DNA of 64,000 nucleotides from Acanthochlamys bracteata. Its lineage: Eukaryota; Streptophyta; Magnoliopsida; Pandanales; Velloziaceae. The translations under genes were made by a program, and so were the position numbers. Under the pieces are notes generated by a model that ran no database searches, was not told where the DNA came from, and saw only the letters and a list, made by a program, of their open reading frames with translations. The stretch covers positions 9,332,501-9,396,500 of the forward strand of contig CM034131.1 of the NCBI GenBank assembly GCA_019914995.1, written 5' to 3'. Below are positions 51,003 to 63,354 of the stretch, one piece after another; the stretch's first letter is position 1; each line of letters starts with the position of its first letter.

Positions 51003-54000
51003 AAAAAATATCTTCAGAAACGCCAGGTTTTGTTTTGTTTAATGGTCTGTCTGCTACTTCTTTAGTTAATTGTTGTTATGAATCCTCTTGTACTCTTTCT
51101 TAGTTAATTGCTTGGAACGCTTAGGAAGTCCGCCCATGTTCTTAAATTTCTGTACAGCTAAATTGGTGGGGGATTGGTTATTGTTTCTTATGTTCCCAAT
51201 GTTTCTAATTTCTGCTGACGTCTTTTGAATGTTGTAACATCAAGGTACTAGTGTTTTTCTTCATCCAAGTATTAATTGAATTTCTGCTGCTTAGCGTTGT
51301 GTTTAGAGTTTTTCTTTCTTTCACCTTCATCAATGAAATGAAGAAGGGAAAGGTTTCAGAACTCTGAAAGGGAAAGTTCTTTATTGGATACCTACCTGCA
51401 GCAGCTGCTCCGTTGGGAAGTACATGAGGCTTATGATGGTTGGAAGCAGAGGAAGCAATCATTTAAAACAGTCATCTCTCTTGAGAGATGGTTTGAGATA
51501 TCAATAAAGAAGCTTTTACTCAGAGTCAACAAAGTAGGTATGAACAATGGAACAGCTATAAAGACCATGAAATCCATAATGCTTTTTTAATTTCGATATC
51601 CTGTAACAACAGTGGAGCAACTACTGAAGCGTCGACTGTTGAGAGAAAACGATAGTGTTTTAAGTCAAAAAAAAAAATCATACTAAAGTTTCTTTGTGAA
51701 AGTATCAATTGAGTTTTTCATTTAAAAGAAATTCATGAAAAGACTCGCAGCATTATCGTTTTCTGAAAGATTTATTATTTAAAGCGTCAGTTCGATTTGG
51801 CAGTTTATTATTTGAATTCAGAAGCAAACATGTGTTTTTTCATGAACTATGGTTCTTAACGATCATTAATTTTCAAAAGTAGAAGTTTAGAAAAGGGATC
51901 TTTTCAGAACAACTTTAGCTCTACCATGCTTTATTTGCTCTGCTTTTAAGTAACTGACTTTGCAATGGTTTGGTTTACTTTTATAACTCAAAGCACGAAT
52001 TGCATGAACGGGTAATGATGATGAAGTGAACTGAACAACAAATGAAAAAAAGAACGAGGAAAAAAGTGATTCTGATAATGGATTAATGGACCAAGTTTGT
52101 TTTGATGATTTAGAGCGTCGTTTGATTGCGTAGAAATAAATTTCGTAAAATTAAAATTATACAAAAAATAAAATTTAATAAAATTAAATTTTAAAATGAT
52201 TATTAAAATATATAAAATAAATATAAAATTTAAAGTCTAAATAATTATTAAAATATATAAAATAATTTAAATTCAAATTTTAAAAAATATGAGTAAACTT
52301 CGGTGAAATTTAAACAAACTCCTATTAGAGTAAAATAGATGAGGGTAGGTGAGTATCTCTGTTCATACATACTTTATAGTGTTGTTTTAGGGGTGATGAA
52401 GTTTTCATGACTTGAATGTATTGATAATACACAAAAATAATTTTTTAATTTTTAATTTAATTTTTTTAAATATTATTTAAATTTTAAAAAATTTATTTAA
52501 AAATTTAAAAAGTATAAAAAAATTCCATAAAATGAAATATTTTATTATTTTTTAAAATTAAAAATAAATTTCATTTTTCAAAAAAACAATAAAAATATTT
52601 TCTATTTTATTAAATTTTATTTCAAAATAGAGCCTGTTGTTTTTGACAACAATATCAATGCTGAAATTCATGCACCCATTTGTTTATGACCCACTCACTC
52701 AATAAAAGCTTCAACTATGAGCTTGACCGCATTAATTGGGTACGTAAACATCTGATGCGCGATACATTGATTCAATTAAATACGAAAGAGTATAGTAGGT
52801 GTTGATCTAATTTACATCTACTCTTTGTTCACCAACAACAAATTTATTAGATGTTCGTTTGTTCAACCCCCTAGGATTCCATCATAATATTTTGTGAAGG
52901 AATATTTTGTCTAATCGAATAAACTGAAGGAATATTTTGAAGTATTTATATAGTAAAATATTTTAAATATTTTTAAAATATAAATTTCATTTTTTAAAAA
53001 AAAATTTTTAAAATATATATTTTGATATTGGAATTTTTTATACTGTCTATAATTTTTTTCAAATTAAATTTCACATAATTATTATATATTAGTATATTTT
53101 TTATTTATCATAGTTTTATTACAAAATTTTTTATATTTTTGTTACACTTAACACAAGCAGCTCTGTTTTAAAATTTGTTTCGAGTTAACCGATTTGTAAC
53201 ATAAACAGAATGCCTTTATCTGTTTTAGGAGCATTTAAAAGTGTTTTAAAATAATTTTTTTAAATAAAAATATTTTTATTTTTCGTAAAAATAAAATTTA
53301 CTTTTTTATCTAAATAATAATAATAATATATAATTAAAAGATTTTATTATGAAATTTTTTTTATTAATTTCTAAATAATTATAAAAAATATATTTAAAAT
53401 AAAAAATAAAAAATTATTTTGAAAATAAGCAATGCCAAAAACCATTTTTTTCAAAAGGACTACTGTCACCATGTGGTGTGTTATTAGGTGATATTTTGGT
53501 AATACTTGTTGTTGTGTATCAAAATTTTCTTTTAATTTTATTAAATTAAAATTTTTATAGTAGTTTAAATTTTTTCAAAATTTTTTTAACAATAAATTAT
53601 ATATATATATATAATAAAAAAAGTAAATTTAAATTTTAAGAAGCTTTAAGAAAATAAATAACAGTTAAAAACTTCAGAAACACATCATCTGTGTTGAGTA
53701 ACTAGGTACTCATTGAAGAGCAATGGCAAAAGCAATGTGTCGTAGCTTGTACTAGGAAAAAAAACCTTCATATTTGGAAGTTGCTCCAAAATTGGATCTA
53801 TTTTTTTTAAGATATAAAACAAAACATACCAATATAACTTTGTGGTTTCGGTTTTGCAAAATTTGTAAGGGCGGCAAATCTTTTATCCCCGTTCGAACCA
53901 GATTTAAATGAGTTTCTGTAAACTCATTTTTTGAGTTAATTCAAAATTGATAAAGATGATTTAAATGAGTGGATTAATTTTTAGGTTGATAGAAATTTTG

Positions 54001-56598
54001 AAATTTAATTTCCTAGAAATTAAATGAAATCCATGGGGGACCAAAACATAACACCATGAATCAAGATAAAACATTGGAATGCATGTTTTTTGTTTTTTCC
54101 CTCTCCATAAAAGTAAGAAGGTTAATGCACTGTTGAGAAGACGAGCATTGAATTGAAGTGTCCCAATCAAGACTGAGCCCAAATTAAAAGGTGGTTCAAT
54201 TGATTGGGGTCTGTCTGAAATGAAATTGAAAATGTTTTTAATAAAATTTTAAAAAAGATATTATTTTATTTTTTAAATAAAATCTAAATAAATATTTTAA
54301 AAATTAAAAATATATAATATTATAAATTTTTATTGAAAAACGAATAATTGAAATGAATATTAAAAATAAAATAAAAAATTTTGCCGAACATTCATTATCA
54401 TATACTACTATACTCTTTTATAGAATGAATAAGATTTATAAAACACACATTAAGAACAGTACCTTACTTTATTGATTTTGGATGAAATGTCGAGTGAGAT
54501 TCATAGTAATTATTATTATGTGATATTTTAACTTCATCGTAGTTATACTGTAAGTATGTTTATTTATACGAAAATAATTTTTTTAAGTTAAGTTTATAGT
54601 AAGTGGAGTTACTAAAACATAAATTTATAATTAATTCATTCAAAAGTGATTTTTTGGTCGGTTGAAGTAAAAAACACTCTAAATTGCATTCTAAATATTG
54701 GTGCTTTTTTAGCTTTTTTATTTCTTCCTACGAAAACTTTAGAGTACGTTTGAAAATATTTATAAAAATTATTTTTTAAAAAAATATCTATATTTTATTT
54801 TTGAAAAATTTTATTTTTTATTAAAATAAAGTAAATAATAATATTATTTATTATGTAAGCTTTTTTATATATCCAAATTTTTAAATAAAATTTATAAAAT
54901 TTTATAATAAATTATTTAAAAATATAAAATAAAAAATTTTTTAAAACGTTCTCTTAAGCAATCCCAAATGCGGCCTATTAGCTCCAAAGTAAAGGAACCA
55001 CAGTCTTTACTAGATACATTATAGGCACTGCCATAACATAGTTCATATATGAAACCAAATCAATAAAGATAAAGAACAATTTATTTTTCAAAAAAAATGA
55101 AAGTAAAAATGTGGAATTAAAGGCACATCAACTTTATGATGCTTTCCAACCTACTGCAATATCATTAGATCATTAATCCGACAATAGTATTGCTTAATTC
55201 ACATGAAAACATATTATTATAGATGAAAGTGGATGCTTTCATGAGTCATGACATTATTTAAGATGCAATGATTTTAAAAGCAAAATCTTCCAATATATAA
55301 TCTTCAACTTTTTATCAAGCTTAACAACAGTTAAATAGGAAAAGCTACAACTAGTCACATTAAACATTGTTTAAAAAAAACTTTATTTGAGTGAAAATAA
55401 CTGCATGATTTTGCACTAACTTCAATAGTTTAAGTGCATGTGTCAACTGCAGGGAATTTTACTTTTTTATTTTAAATTTTGAGTTTGGTAATTCTAAATA
55501 TGCAGTTATTATTTTAAATTCTATTTTTGTATCAAAATTTATTTTTATTAAAAATTTATTGTAAACTTTAATCTATTATTCTAAATTTTATTTTTACAAG
55601 ATTTAGCTTTATAAAATTTATTTTCTTGTGATTGGAATATGCCTAATATCGCACACCAACTAACTACTTGCACAACAAGAGTAAGCTCTTTTGCAACAAT
55701 AATTCAAATCAGATACTCTACCAAATGTTACAGTGAAAAGTTTATGTCAGAGTTTCTATCAAACAAATGGTAGAAAAATCACATCCATGAGGTATATACT
55801 TATATATGCTAATTTTATGTTTGAAAGAATAGAAATTTGAGAATGCTAAGAAATTTTTCTGAAATAAGCTTATTTTATAAAATTTAAAACAAATATATGA
55901 ATTTAGTTTAAAAAATAATAAATATATATACAAATTCTATGATATATATATTTTTTATGTTTTTAAAATTTAAAAAATAAATTATATAAAATTTATTTAA
56001 AAAATGATAATAAATATTTATATGTAGTGCCAAATGATATAAAAAATAAATCAGTGAAAGCAAAGGGGAGTGATATTGCATGCCTCACAATCAGATACAT
56101 GATTTATATTCCTAACATGACAACAATGTAATGCTAGCAAAGCTAGCTGTAAGTAGCATATTTGATCAGACATGCTAAGTTGTCTTTAATGAAAACAACA
56201 AAAATTCAAAACCAAAAGTTTTTCTTTCTCTTTGTTTTTAATGTAACAATTTTAAACAGAAAGAAGAATTTGTGAAGGTGATGCTATTGTCTTGAGAATC
56301 TCCCTACAGTAGTCCTACCACCACTGCTAATGCTAATGGTTTGATTTCTTTTCATATGATTGAAAAACAACAAATCCAAATCTCTAGAAATTTTTTTTTT
56401 CCAAAGAGCATTATTCAGAAGAACAATTTCAACTGTTCTTTTGTTTTCTTATATTTGTTGATATCTTATTACATTCATGATTGGGCTGAGATGCAAAACT
56501 TGAAGGACTCATTTTGTGTCTTAACTTATTTGGGCCGTTACGGCACAACGCAAATCTATACTTCTTGTTAATCTCTATCTTCTTCTCTAACTACGCAA
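51003..56598. other. Long AT-rich intergenic region
   Basis: After about 600 bases of 3' region I see no gene in 5 kb. AT-rich blocks recur at about 52110-52310, 52430-52640, 52920-53160, 53220-53430, 54210-54390, 54735-54960 and 55450-55620. Several begin with a phrase like TTTAAAAGTG or GTTTGAAAAT and may be copies of one MITE-like family. Open frames here are short and low in complexity. Confidence 0.5.
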
Positions 56599-57320
56599 TG
56601 GCGGCCATGGAAAGAAGCAAAGCGTCGACGACGAAGAAGCTACGCATTCGTAGAAGAATCAACGACTTGACAATCTTCTCCATACTAAGCTTTAAAATTC
56701 TTCCCATACACCACTATCAAGGGAACAGCAACAATCGCAGAAGCAGCAAGGTTCAAAATGCACAATCAGGCTAGAGCCCAACGGTGTTCTTCTTCAAGAC
56801 AAGCTCCATTTCCAATTTTCCGTCATTTAGACGGTGAGAACAATGAGGCAGATAATATATGTGCGTTTGATCTCGAGATATCCCTCTTACAACAAGGCTC
56901 AATCCGTCATTTAGCGTGGTGCCCCTTCCACAAATCTGGCTCCGAGTTTGCTCGCATGGATGGAGCTGCAGAGAGCTCTAAAGGGTTTCTTTGTGCAATA
57001 TGAAGCAATCCAATGGCTGTAGCTAATTTAGAAGATTACTATAATTGCCCTGGGCGAAGGAGTACATCATCGAGAAGAACCCTTTGTCAGACATGCGATA
57101 GTGTTTTTTGCTTTCGGTTTTGAACAACTTGCTTGCGATGGTGAATTCGGTTACTATTATGATCCTACCCAGAAAACGTTCCAAACAATTTGTGAGGTTT
57201 CATAGCTGCAGGCTTTTATATGGACACCTCTTTGAGGCACCCGGTGACCTCTTCTTGATCATGAACAATTGTAGAACTTGTTTTTTCTCACAAAATGAAT
57301 GGTTGGAACTGTGGAAATAG
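56599..57320 (+). pseudogene. Decayed F-box-like sequence
   Basis: The first frame reads LRIRRRINDLTIFSILSFK and then LPIHH, which resembles the start of an F box. Other frames later give SSKGFLCAI and FGYYYDPTQKTFQTICEV, phrases like those in the C-terminal domains of plant F-box/kelch proteins. There are several stops and frame changes, so it is not a functional gene. The identification is tentative; nothing else in the sequence decides it. Confidence 0.35.
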
Positions 57321-57470
57321 CTTCAGGCAATTTTCTTTTGGTATAAGGCATCACTTTGCTATAAGTCGATGTTACAGAGATGGCAACGAAATATATCATT
57401 ATTAGGGGAAACCAAAAAGACTATTAGTTGAGTAGTCATCAGCTTGAGGCATCCATCAACTTTGCTACTA

Positions 57471-60400
57471 TCACTTTTTGATAAAGGAAACACCCTTCTG
57501 AATGCTTTGTGCCAACTCCTTCTTAGCTTTCTCTAGTCCAGCCCTGTCATTCACCAAATATAATTAAAATCAGCCCCCTTTCAAATAATCGACAAGGAAA
57601 ATGAATTACTAGATATTGCACAATGCAGAGGAAGTTGTCGCATTTTCCACAAACCTCTCAAACTCATTCAAAGGCCCAAGTTGGTAAACTTCCTCAACAC
57701 CTCCACGACCTAATCGCACTTTCGTTGCAAAGAATGGAAGTTCCGTCACCTACGATACAGAAAGAAGTTAGTAAAATGCATAAACTACCTCAAAATGTTG
57801 GTAGAGGAAGTGGCCTAGTTTTTCTAAAATTCACCTGAGATTCCACAAAAGAGCATTCCACAATATCGGCATCTCCACGGAGACCATGCAAACAAGCATC
57901 TGCAAATTTAGCAGCAGCATATGCCTGGAAGAGTTTTGTACAAGGATCAGAGTTTTTGTGATATTATAATAGCTTTTGTGATATTATATATGTAATGAGA
58001 AATAGCATGTCAACAATAGCAAGCTGACCATTGACAGTGTTGCAGACCCAGAACCAGCTTTTGCCTGCATAGTCAAATTGAATTCATGAGGACAACAAAA
58101 ATAGTATGTTCTATGAGAAAGCTATATCCTGCAACAAATGCATGAACCACTAGATGCAATAGTTAATGGATGGTTGGTTTCAGACTTAACCTCATTCCCT
58201 TAAGAATTAGTCAATATCACTTTGAAATTTATGCATGCTTATGATAAATCTCAACACTCATGTACCAACAAAGTGACTAGAGTCATGTTGCAGTTTTAGG
58301 ATACAACTCTCAAGAGAGATCTACCCATACGAACTTCAACTCACTCGCTGAACATTAGATATGTATTCATGCTGATTGATTGGCATAAAGAATGGTACAA
58401 CAAACTAATATTAGATACAAGAGATGGGAACCTAGTACTGCAGTTCCAGTTTCTCACCATCTTTCATACATGCCATGCAATTTGCAGCTAAGTTGCCCTG
58501 GATCTGGTGTCCTGTGATATTGAAGCTTCACAAGGACCAGTTCCAAGTTATGCAAATGACTTAGTTACTAATTTTCAGGATAACTAGCAAGTGAACGGAA
58601 CATTTTTCTTATTTATTAGAAGTTCTTGCCAGTCTCATCTCAAGTACCATCAAAAATTATTTTGGCGTATGCATAAACTAAGGAGGGTAAAAATAGCGAG
58701 AGATAAAAACAGATTGGCTGGTTGAAGCTTACTTCAACAACTTCAGTTCCCCCATTTTGAATGCGATTTGTGAGATAATTGATTTCTTCTTGAGTAAATG
58801 AGCATGGAGGCTTCACCTGCAAGAGATTTTCACAAGCCATCGTAATGCGAAAAAAGTTAAACATCGATCCTGTAATAGACAATGTGACAATAAAAATATT
58901 CTTCCAACCTGTGAAAGGAGGGGTAATATGGTAACTCCAGCATGACCACCAACAACAGGAACATTGACCTCCCGAGGGTCAACTCCAAGAACTTCCGCCT
59001 GCAAAAGTTAAAGAGTCTAAATATGAATAATTACTGCTACTAGTAGTAAGAGCTGCGTCCAGAGCATCAAAAGATTTTTAGTTTTTATTTTATTTATTTT
59101 ATTTGCGTGAGTTAAAGGGAATCAAAAGATTGGTTCAACTATTAATACTACTCATGTAGCATTACTAGCACTGGCTACTAGTGTCTTAAAAGCAAATATC
59201 CAAAACAAAAAACAAGTGCAAGAAGCATACCACAAAGGTATTAGCTCTAACAACATCAAGTGTAGTCACTCCCATCAGCCTTTTTGGGTCATAAACACCG
59301 GCTTTCTTGAACACCTCTGCTGCTATTGGTACAGTGGAGTTCACAGGATTGCTTATCAAATTTACGATAGCCTTGGGACAGCATTTCGCAATCCCTTCAC
59401 AAAGTGTTCTGACAATTCCAGCATTTATGTTAAATAAGTCATCCCTAGTCATTCCTGGTTTCCTAGGGACGCCAGCAGGAATTATGACAAGATCCATTCC
59501 TGTAAGTGCGCTCTCCAACTGTGGCTGCCCTAAGAAGCCACGTACCTTTACCATGACAATAAAAATGCATATTAACAAACATCGTATCTTGGAGACATTG
59601 CAAACATAAGGTTCTGAAAGAATTCTTCTTTATATATCCAGAGAAACGATCAAAGCTCAGTTAATCTAAAAGCTCCCCATATACATGACCTTGAGATTTG
59701 AGAATGACTATAAGTCGTACTATTTAAAAAATCACACAAAGTTGTAAGCATAACAAAACTTCTTCCAGTTGAACCCACTATTGCACTTAATACAAGAAAT
59801 GCAAGTGAATGTTTTCGAACTTGATTAGAATCTTGCTTACATATGGCAATAAAGTTGCCAGCTAACTCAATGCAACAAACCAAACTCTTGGGTCTAGTTC
59901 AAATTGTATCTGCAAGTAAAATTGAGTTGACAGAGGAGAGTGAGTTACCACAGCACCAGTGTCCATGTGGCTGATATCTGCAGTTACGCCGGGGGTGTTG
60001 ACCACATCATAGAGGTGAAGAACTGATACCAAAGGGTTCATCTTCATGAGCAATGACAATGACTGACCAATTCCACCAGCTGCACCCAATATAGCCACCT
60101 TGAATCCAGGGGCTCCGCCCTTTGCGCGGCAGTTTTCACGCGTTACCATGTGGTTCTCCTCCATCTTCAAACAAGTAATCCAAACAGAGAAACTTTAGCA
60201 TACTATACCTTCAAGTTCATCTTCAAACAAGTAATCAGCATGAAAATATCTAGCAGAAATGACAATCATCTTTGTTGTATTGTAATCTTTGAAGCCATGA
60301 TAGATTCTTAATTAACTTGTGTTTTGACTTTAATCGTAGTGATTGTTAGACATTGTAAAGCCACTATGTAAATTAGTGGTTAATTAGAATGCAACAAATT

Positions 60401-61236
60401 AAGTATGCATTCATGTTGGAATGCTAAAGGTTAAGGAAGATAAAACACTACCGATGAAGTTTGAAGGTTAAAAAAGTTGAATCATCTAATGAAAAATGGA
60501 AAGTCAAAGAACTCAATTAATGGGAAGATTGAATGACAAAGGTTTGGAAATTCAAGAGTCTTCTTGGACACACTATATATATGGGTAAAAAGTATTTGTT
60601 TGAATCATCAATCACACCATTCACAACATCAAGTGTGAGAGAGATAAGCAAAGCATTGTAGTGAGAGTTCCTAATTAAAGTATAAGACAAAAGTTTGTAA
60701 TTGCTTTTTAGTTAGTGATTTCCTTGAAGGCTAGCTTACCTTTCCGTGGAGTTTTTCTCGTTTTTCCTACGTAATCTCTTGTCTTTGTGTTTATTTTGCT
60801 CTTTTCTCAATTATCGTATTGCTTAAGCAAGATCCTTTAGTGTGTTTTATATTTCCGCTGCATCTATCGACAATCGAACACACTCGCTATTGTAACAGTG
60901 ATGAGTAAGGGAGTTGAACGTTTCAGCAACATGCTTTCTCAAGTAATCTATAGATTATCCATGTCACAATTCACAAGCAGCTGGATCAAAGTGCATCGAT
61001 GCTCAAAGAATCAAACTTTATCCTTGAAATTGCGACGAAATCGCTATGTACGTTATACACCAGAAACAGAAATCACAAAATTTCGACAAAAAAGCAGCAA
61101 AATTCACTCTGATTTCGATCGATCAAGTTTCAAAACCAAATAAGAAAACAGCGAGAGACATAGAAATCGAAGAGGAGTTGACCTGCTGATGGGAGGTAGG
61201 ATTGAGGTGAGCAGAGATCCTGGCGATGCGTTCCAT
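57471..61236 (-). CDS. PMDH: Malate dehydrogenase, glyoxysomal/peroxisomal (PMDH)
   Basis: Nine exons: 61236-61183, 60164-59949, 59545-59231, 58998-58909, 58816-58733, 58064-58029, 57924-57835, 57749-57655 and 57543-57471; 350 residues. Exon 1 encodes a PTS2 peroxisome signal, RIARISAHL (residues 3-11). The NAD loop is [12 protein letters not shown]. Substrate-site blocks are [16 protein letters not shown] and [10 protein letters not shown], and the catalytic His is in [16 protein letters not shown]. The C terminus is KGVSFIKK. The enzyme interconverts malate and oxaloacetate with NAD to reoxidise NADH during beta-oxidation and in the glyoxylate cycle. Exon 2 begins exactly with ATG, so a transcript lacking exon 1 could make a PTS2-less form. 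An in-frame ATG three codons upstream (61245) is an alternative start. Intron 1 contains a solo LTR. Confidence 0.96.
60344..60897 (+). mobile_element. Solo LTR of a Copia-like retrotransposon, in PMDH intron 1
   Basis: A 554-base unit begins TGTTAGACATTG and ends CTATTGTAACA, so its termini are the short inverted repeat TGTTA/TAACA. It is flanked by the 5-base direct repeat GTGAT (60339-60343 and 60898-60902), the expected target-site duplication. A TATA run (ACTATATATATGGG, about 60572-60585) could be the LTR promoter, and the 3' part TATTTCCGCTGCATC resembles tails of Tork/Tnt1-like Copia LTRs. No internal gag-pol and no second LTR are present, so recombination between LTRs probably removed the rest. 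The intact target-site duplication and termini suggest a fairly recent insertion. It lies antisense to the host gene. Confidence 0.85.
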
Positions 61237-63354
61237 CTCTCTCATTCTCTCTCTGCTTTGCTTTGCTTTGCTGTGCTTGCCCCCTATCGAATCAATCCAC
61301 CAAACTTGATGACTTCTTTCAAGTAAAGAAAAGAAAACTATACTTATATAAACTGTTAATAAACGGCGTTGGAAGAAGTTGGGAAGCGTGCTTCTGTGGT
61401 TTGAAAGCACTTCGATCCTATCCTTCTCCTCTGTGGCTCTCAGTTTTGAGAAAAAACTCTTCACAGAACAAATTATTTACGCAAACAACAATAATCCAGA
61501 TCGTATTTCTTTGCTTTTAATGTTTTGTTTTGGTTGTGATGGTTGTTGAAGAAGACTTGGTCATATGTACTTGGGGTGTATAAGAAAATACTTCAACAGT
61601 ACTCAGGTCATATGTAGTTGGTTCTGCTGTTAGTTATTAAGGGTTTAGCTATTAAGAGCGAATTTTAAATAATTGTAACTGAATTTTATAAAAATAAATA
61701 AAATAAAATAAAATAAAAAAATTTTGAATAATAAAATAAAAGTAAAGTTTAATATTTATATTTTAATAGATTTTAAAGGTGTGTAAAAGTTGAAAAATAT
61801 AATTATATTAAAAAATGTATAAATAAAAAAATTAAAATTAAAATTCTATACATAAAAATAAAATTTTAAATTTTTTATATAATTAAAATATATAAATTAT
61901 TTAAAATTCAAAATATGATGTAAGAATAAAATTATAAAATAGCAACGCAGTTCTTGAGTAAATACTAGAATATCTAGTTGTCTACATCTTCGATAACAAT
62001 ACTAGTAGTGGTATGGGTAGTTAGTGGAAGAAGAAAATTATAAAGCATTTTCTTTCCTTTGTGACTCAAATAATTACTCCACTTTCTTTCTATCTCTAGT
62101 CAAAAGTTTTAGACTAAAAAATTATTTTGGTATAAATGTAAGAACACCAGTAATAAACAAACTGGGAAATCAGAGTGGGTAGTCCACTGGTTATCATACA
62201 CTCGAAAAAACTTCACTGAATATGATAAATCCTATAAGTTTAAAAGCATTCAACAAAGAATGCCTGTTAATTAAAAAAAGCACCTATTAACGATATTGTC
62301 TAATGTCTACTATACATATATCTGATACTTTCACTAAACTTATATGAGTAATGTATTCTTCATAGAAATTAAAATTAACCAAGCCTACTTGAGCTACTCC
62401 TACTAGGCCAAATTTTATCTTAAACGATATTTAAAAGTGCTTATAATATAATTTCTTTCAAAATGAAAGATATTTAATTTTGCACCGATCGGCAATTCAA
62501 TCCAAATCGGCAAGCTGATTTTGCAAACCATGTTACTTATTATCAAAACTTCAAATTACTTAAAACTTATGAACCACAAATCTCAGTGAAGTCAAAATAA
62601 AAAAAAAACTCAGCGCTTTTAGGCAAGCAAACAACAAAGTGAACAAACTATACTTTCTTTAAGTGATTAGATAAAGACGGTATTTGTATTCAATAACACA
62701 ACATATATAGATCAATTCTTTTTGACTTACAACCTTAAATTAAAATTTATTTATTTAGTGATAGGTGCAAAATAACTATTTAATATTATTCTATTAAGTA
62801 CGTATTTCAAATTTTAAATTTTGCGTAAATAAATAGTAGAAAGTGAAATTTTTTTAAAAATAAAATAAAAATAAAATTCAATTTTTATATTAATTATTTT
62901 AAAAATGAATTAAAAATTTAAAAATAGAGCTGCATTAAAAGAGATATAAATAAGATAATTAGAATTAAAAGTTCATATATAAATTAGAATTTCTACTTTT
63001 TTATAAAATAAAATATAAAACTATTTTATATTTCAATTCTTAAAAAAAAAATTAAAGTGTTTGAAACACGTTATAATAACATAAGCAGTTGCAAAAAGAA
63101 TTTTTTGTGGGCAAGACATTGATCAGTCAAGTCATCTACGGCGAAGTCAAACAGGGAGACTACACAAACACACGAGTGGGCTGGACCCCACGAAGCTATC
63201 TTACTAAAATCTTTGACTTTCCACTCTCCTCTCTCCTCTCTCCGTCACCCTGCTTCAGCTTCTCTTCTCATTCTTCTTGTATATCATCCAAATGATCATT
63301 AATCAAAAAACCAAAACACGATACCGAACTCTTCCTTAACATTTCAATCCCAAA
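61237..63354. other. Intergenic region
   Basis: Holds the leader and promoter of PMDH (first few hundred bases) and the promoter of the HAIKU2-like kinase at the end. A run of TGCTTTGCTTTGC units lies at about 61253-61276. Bases 61670-61940 and 62750-63060 are AT-rich. No other gene recognised. Confidence 0.55.
61785..61918. repeat. AT-rich dispersed repeat, copy 2
   Basis: Similar over about 130 bases, in the same orientation, to 17710-17850, including the stretch TTTAAATTTTTTATATAATT followed by AAAATATATAAA. Extent judged by eye. Confidence 0.65.

Noticed and set aside
51003-56340. Search for CRISPR arrays, rRNA or operon-like clusters
   Set aside because: Nothing of the kind is visible; repeats here are AT-rich plant spacer, and the window is eukaryotic nuclear DNA.
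60898-61143. 81-codon plus frame after the solo LTR
   Set aside because: Lies within PMDH intron 1 and shows no similarity to retroelement or other proteins; chance open frame.
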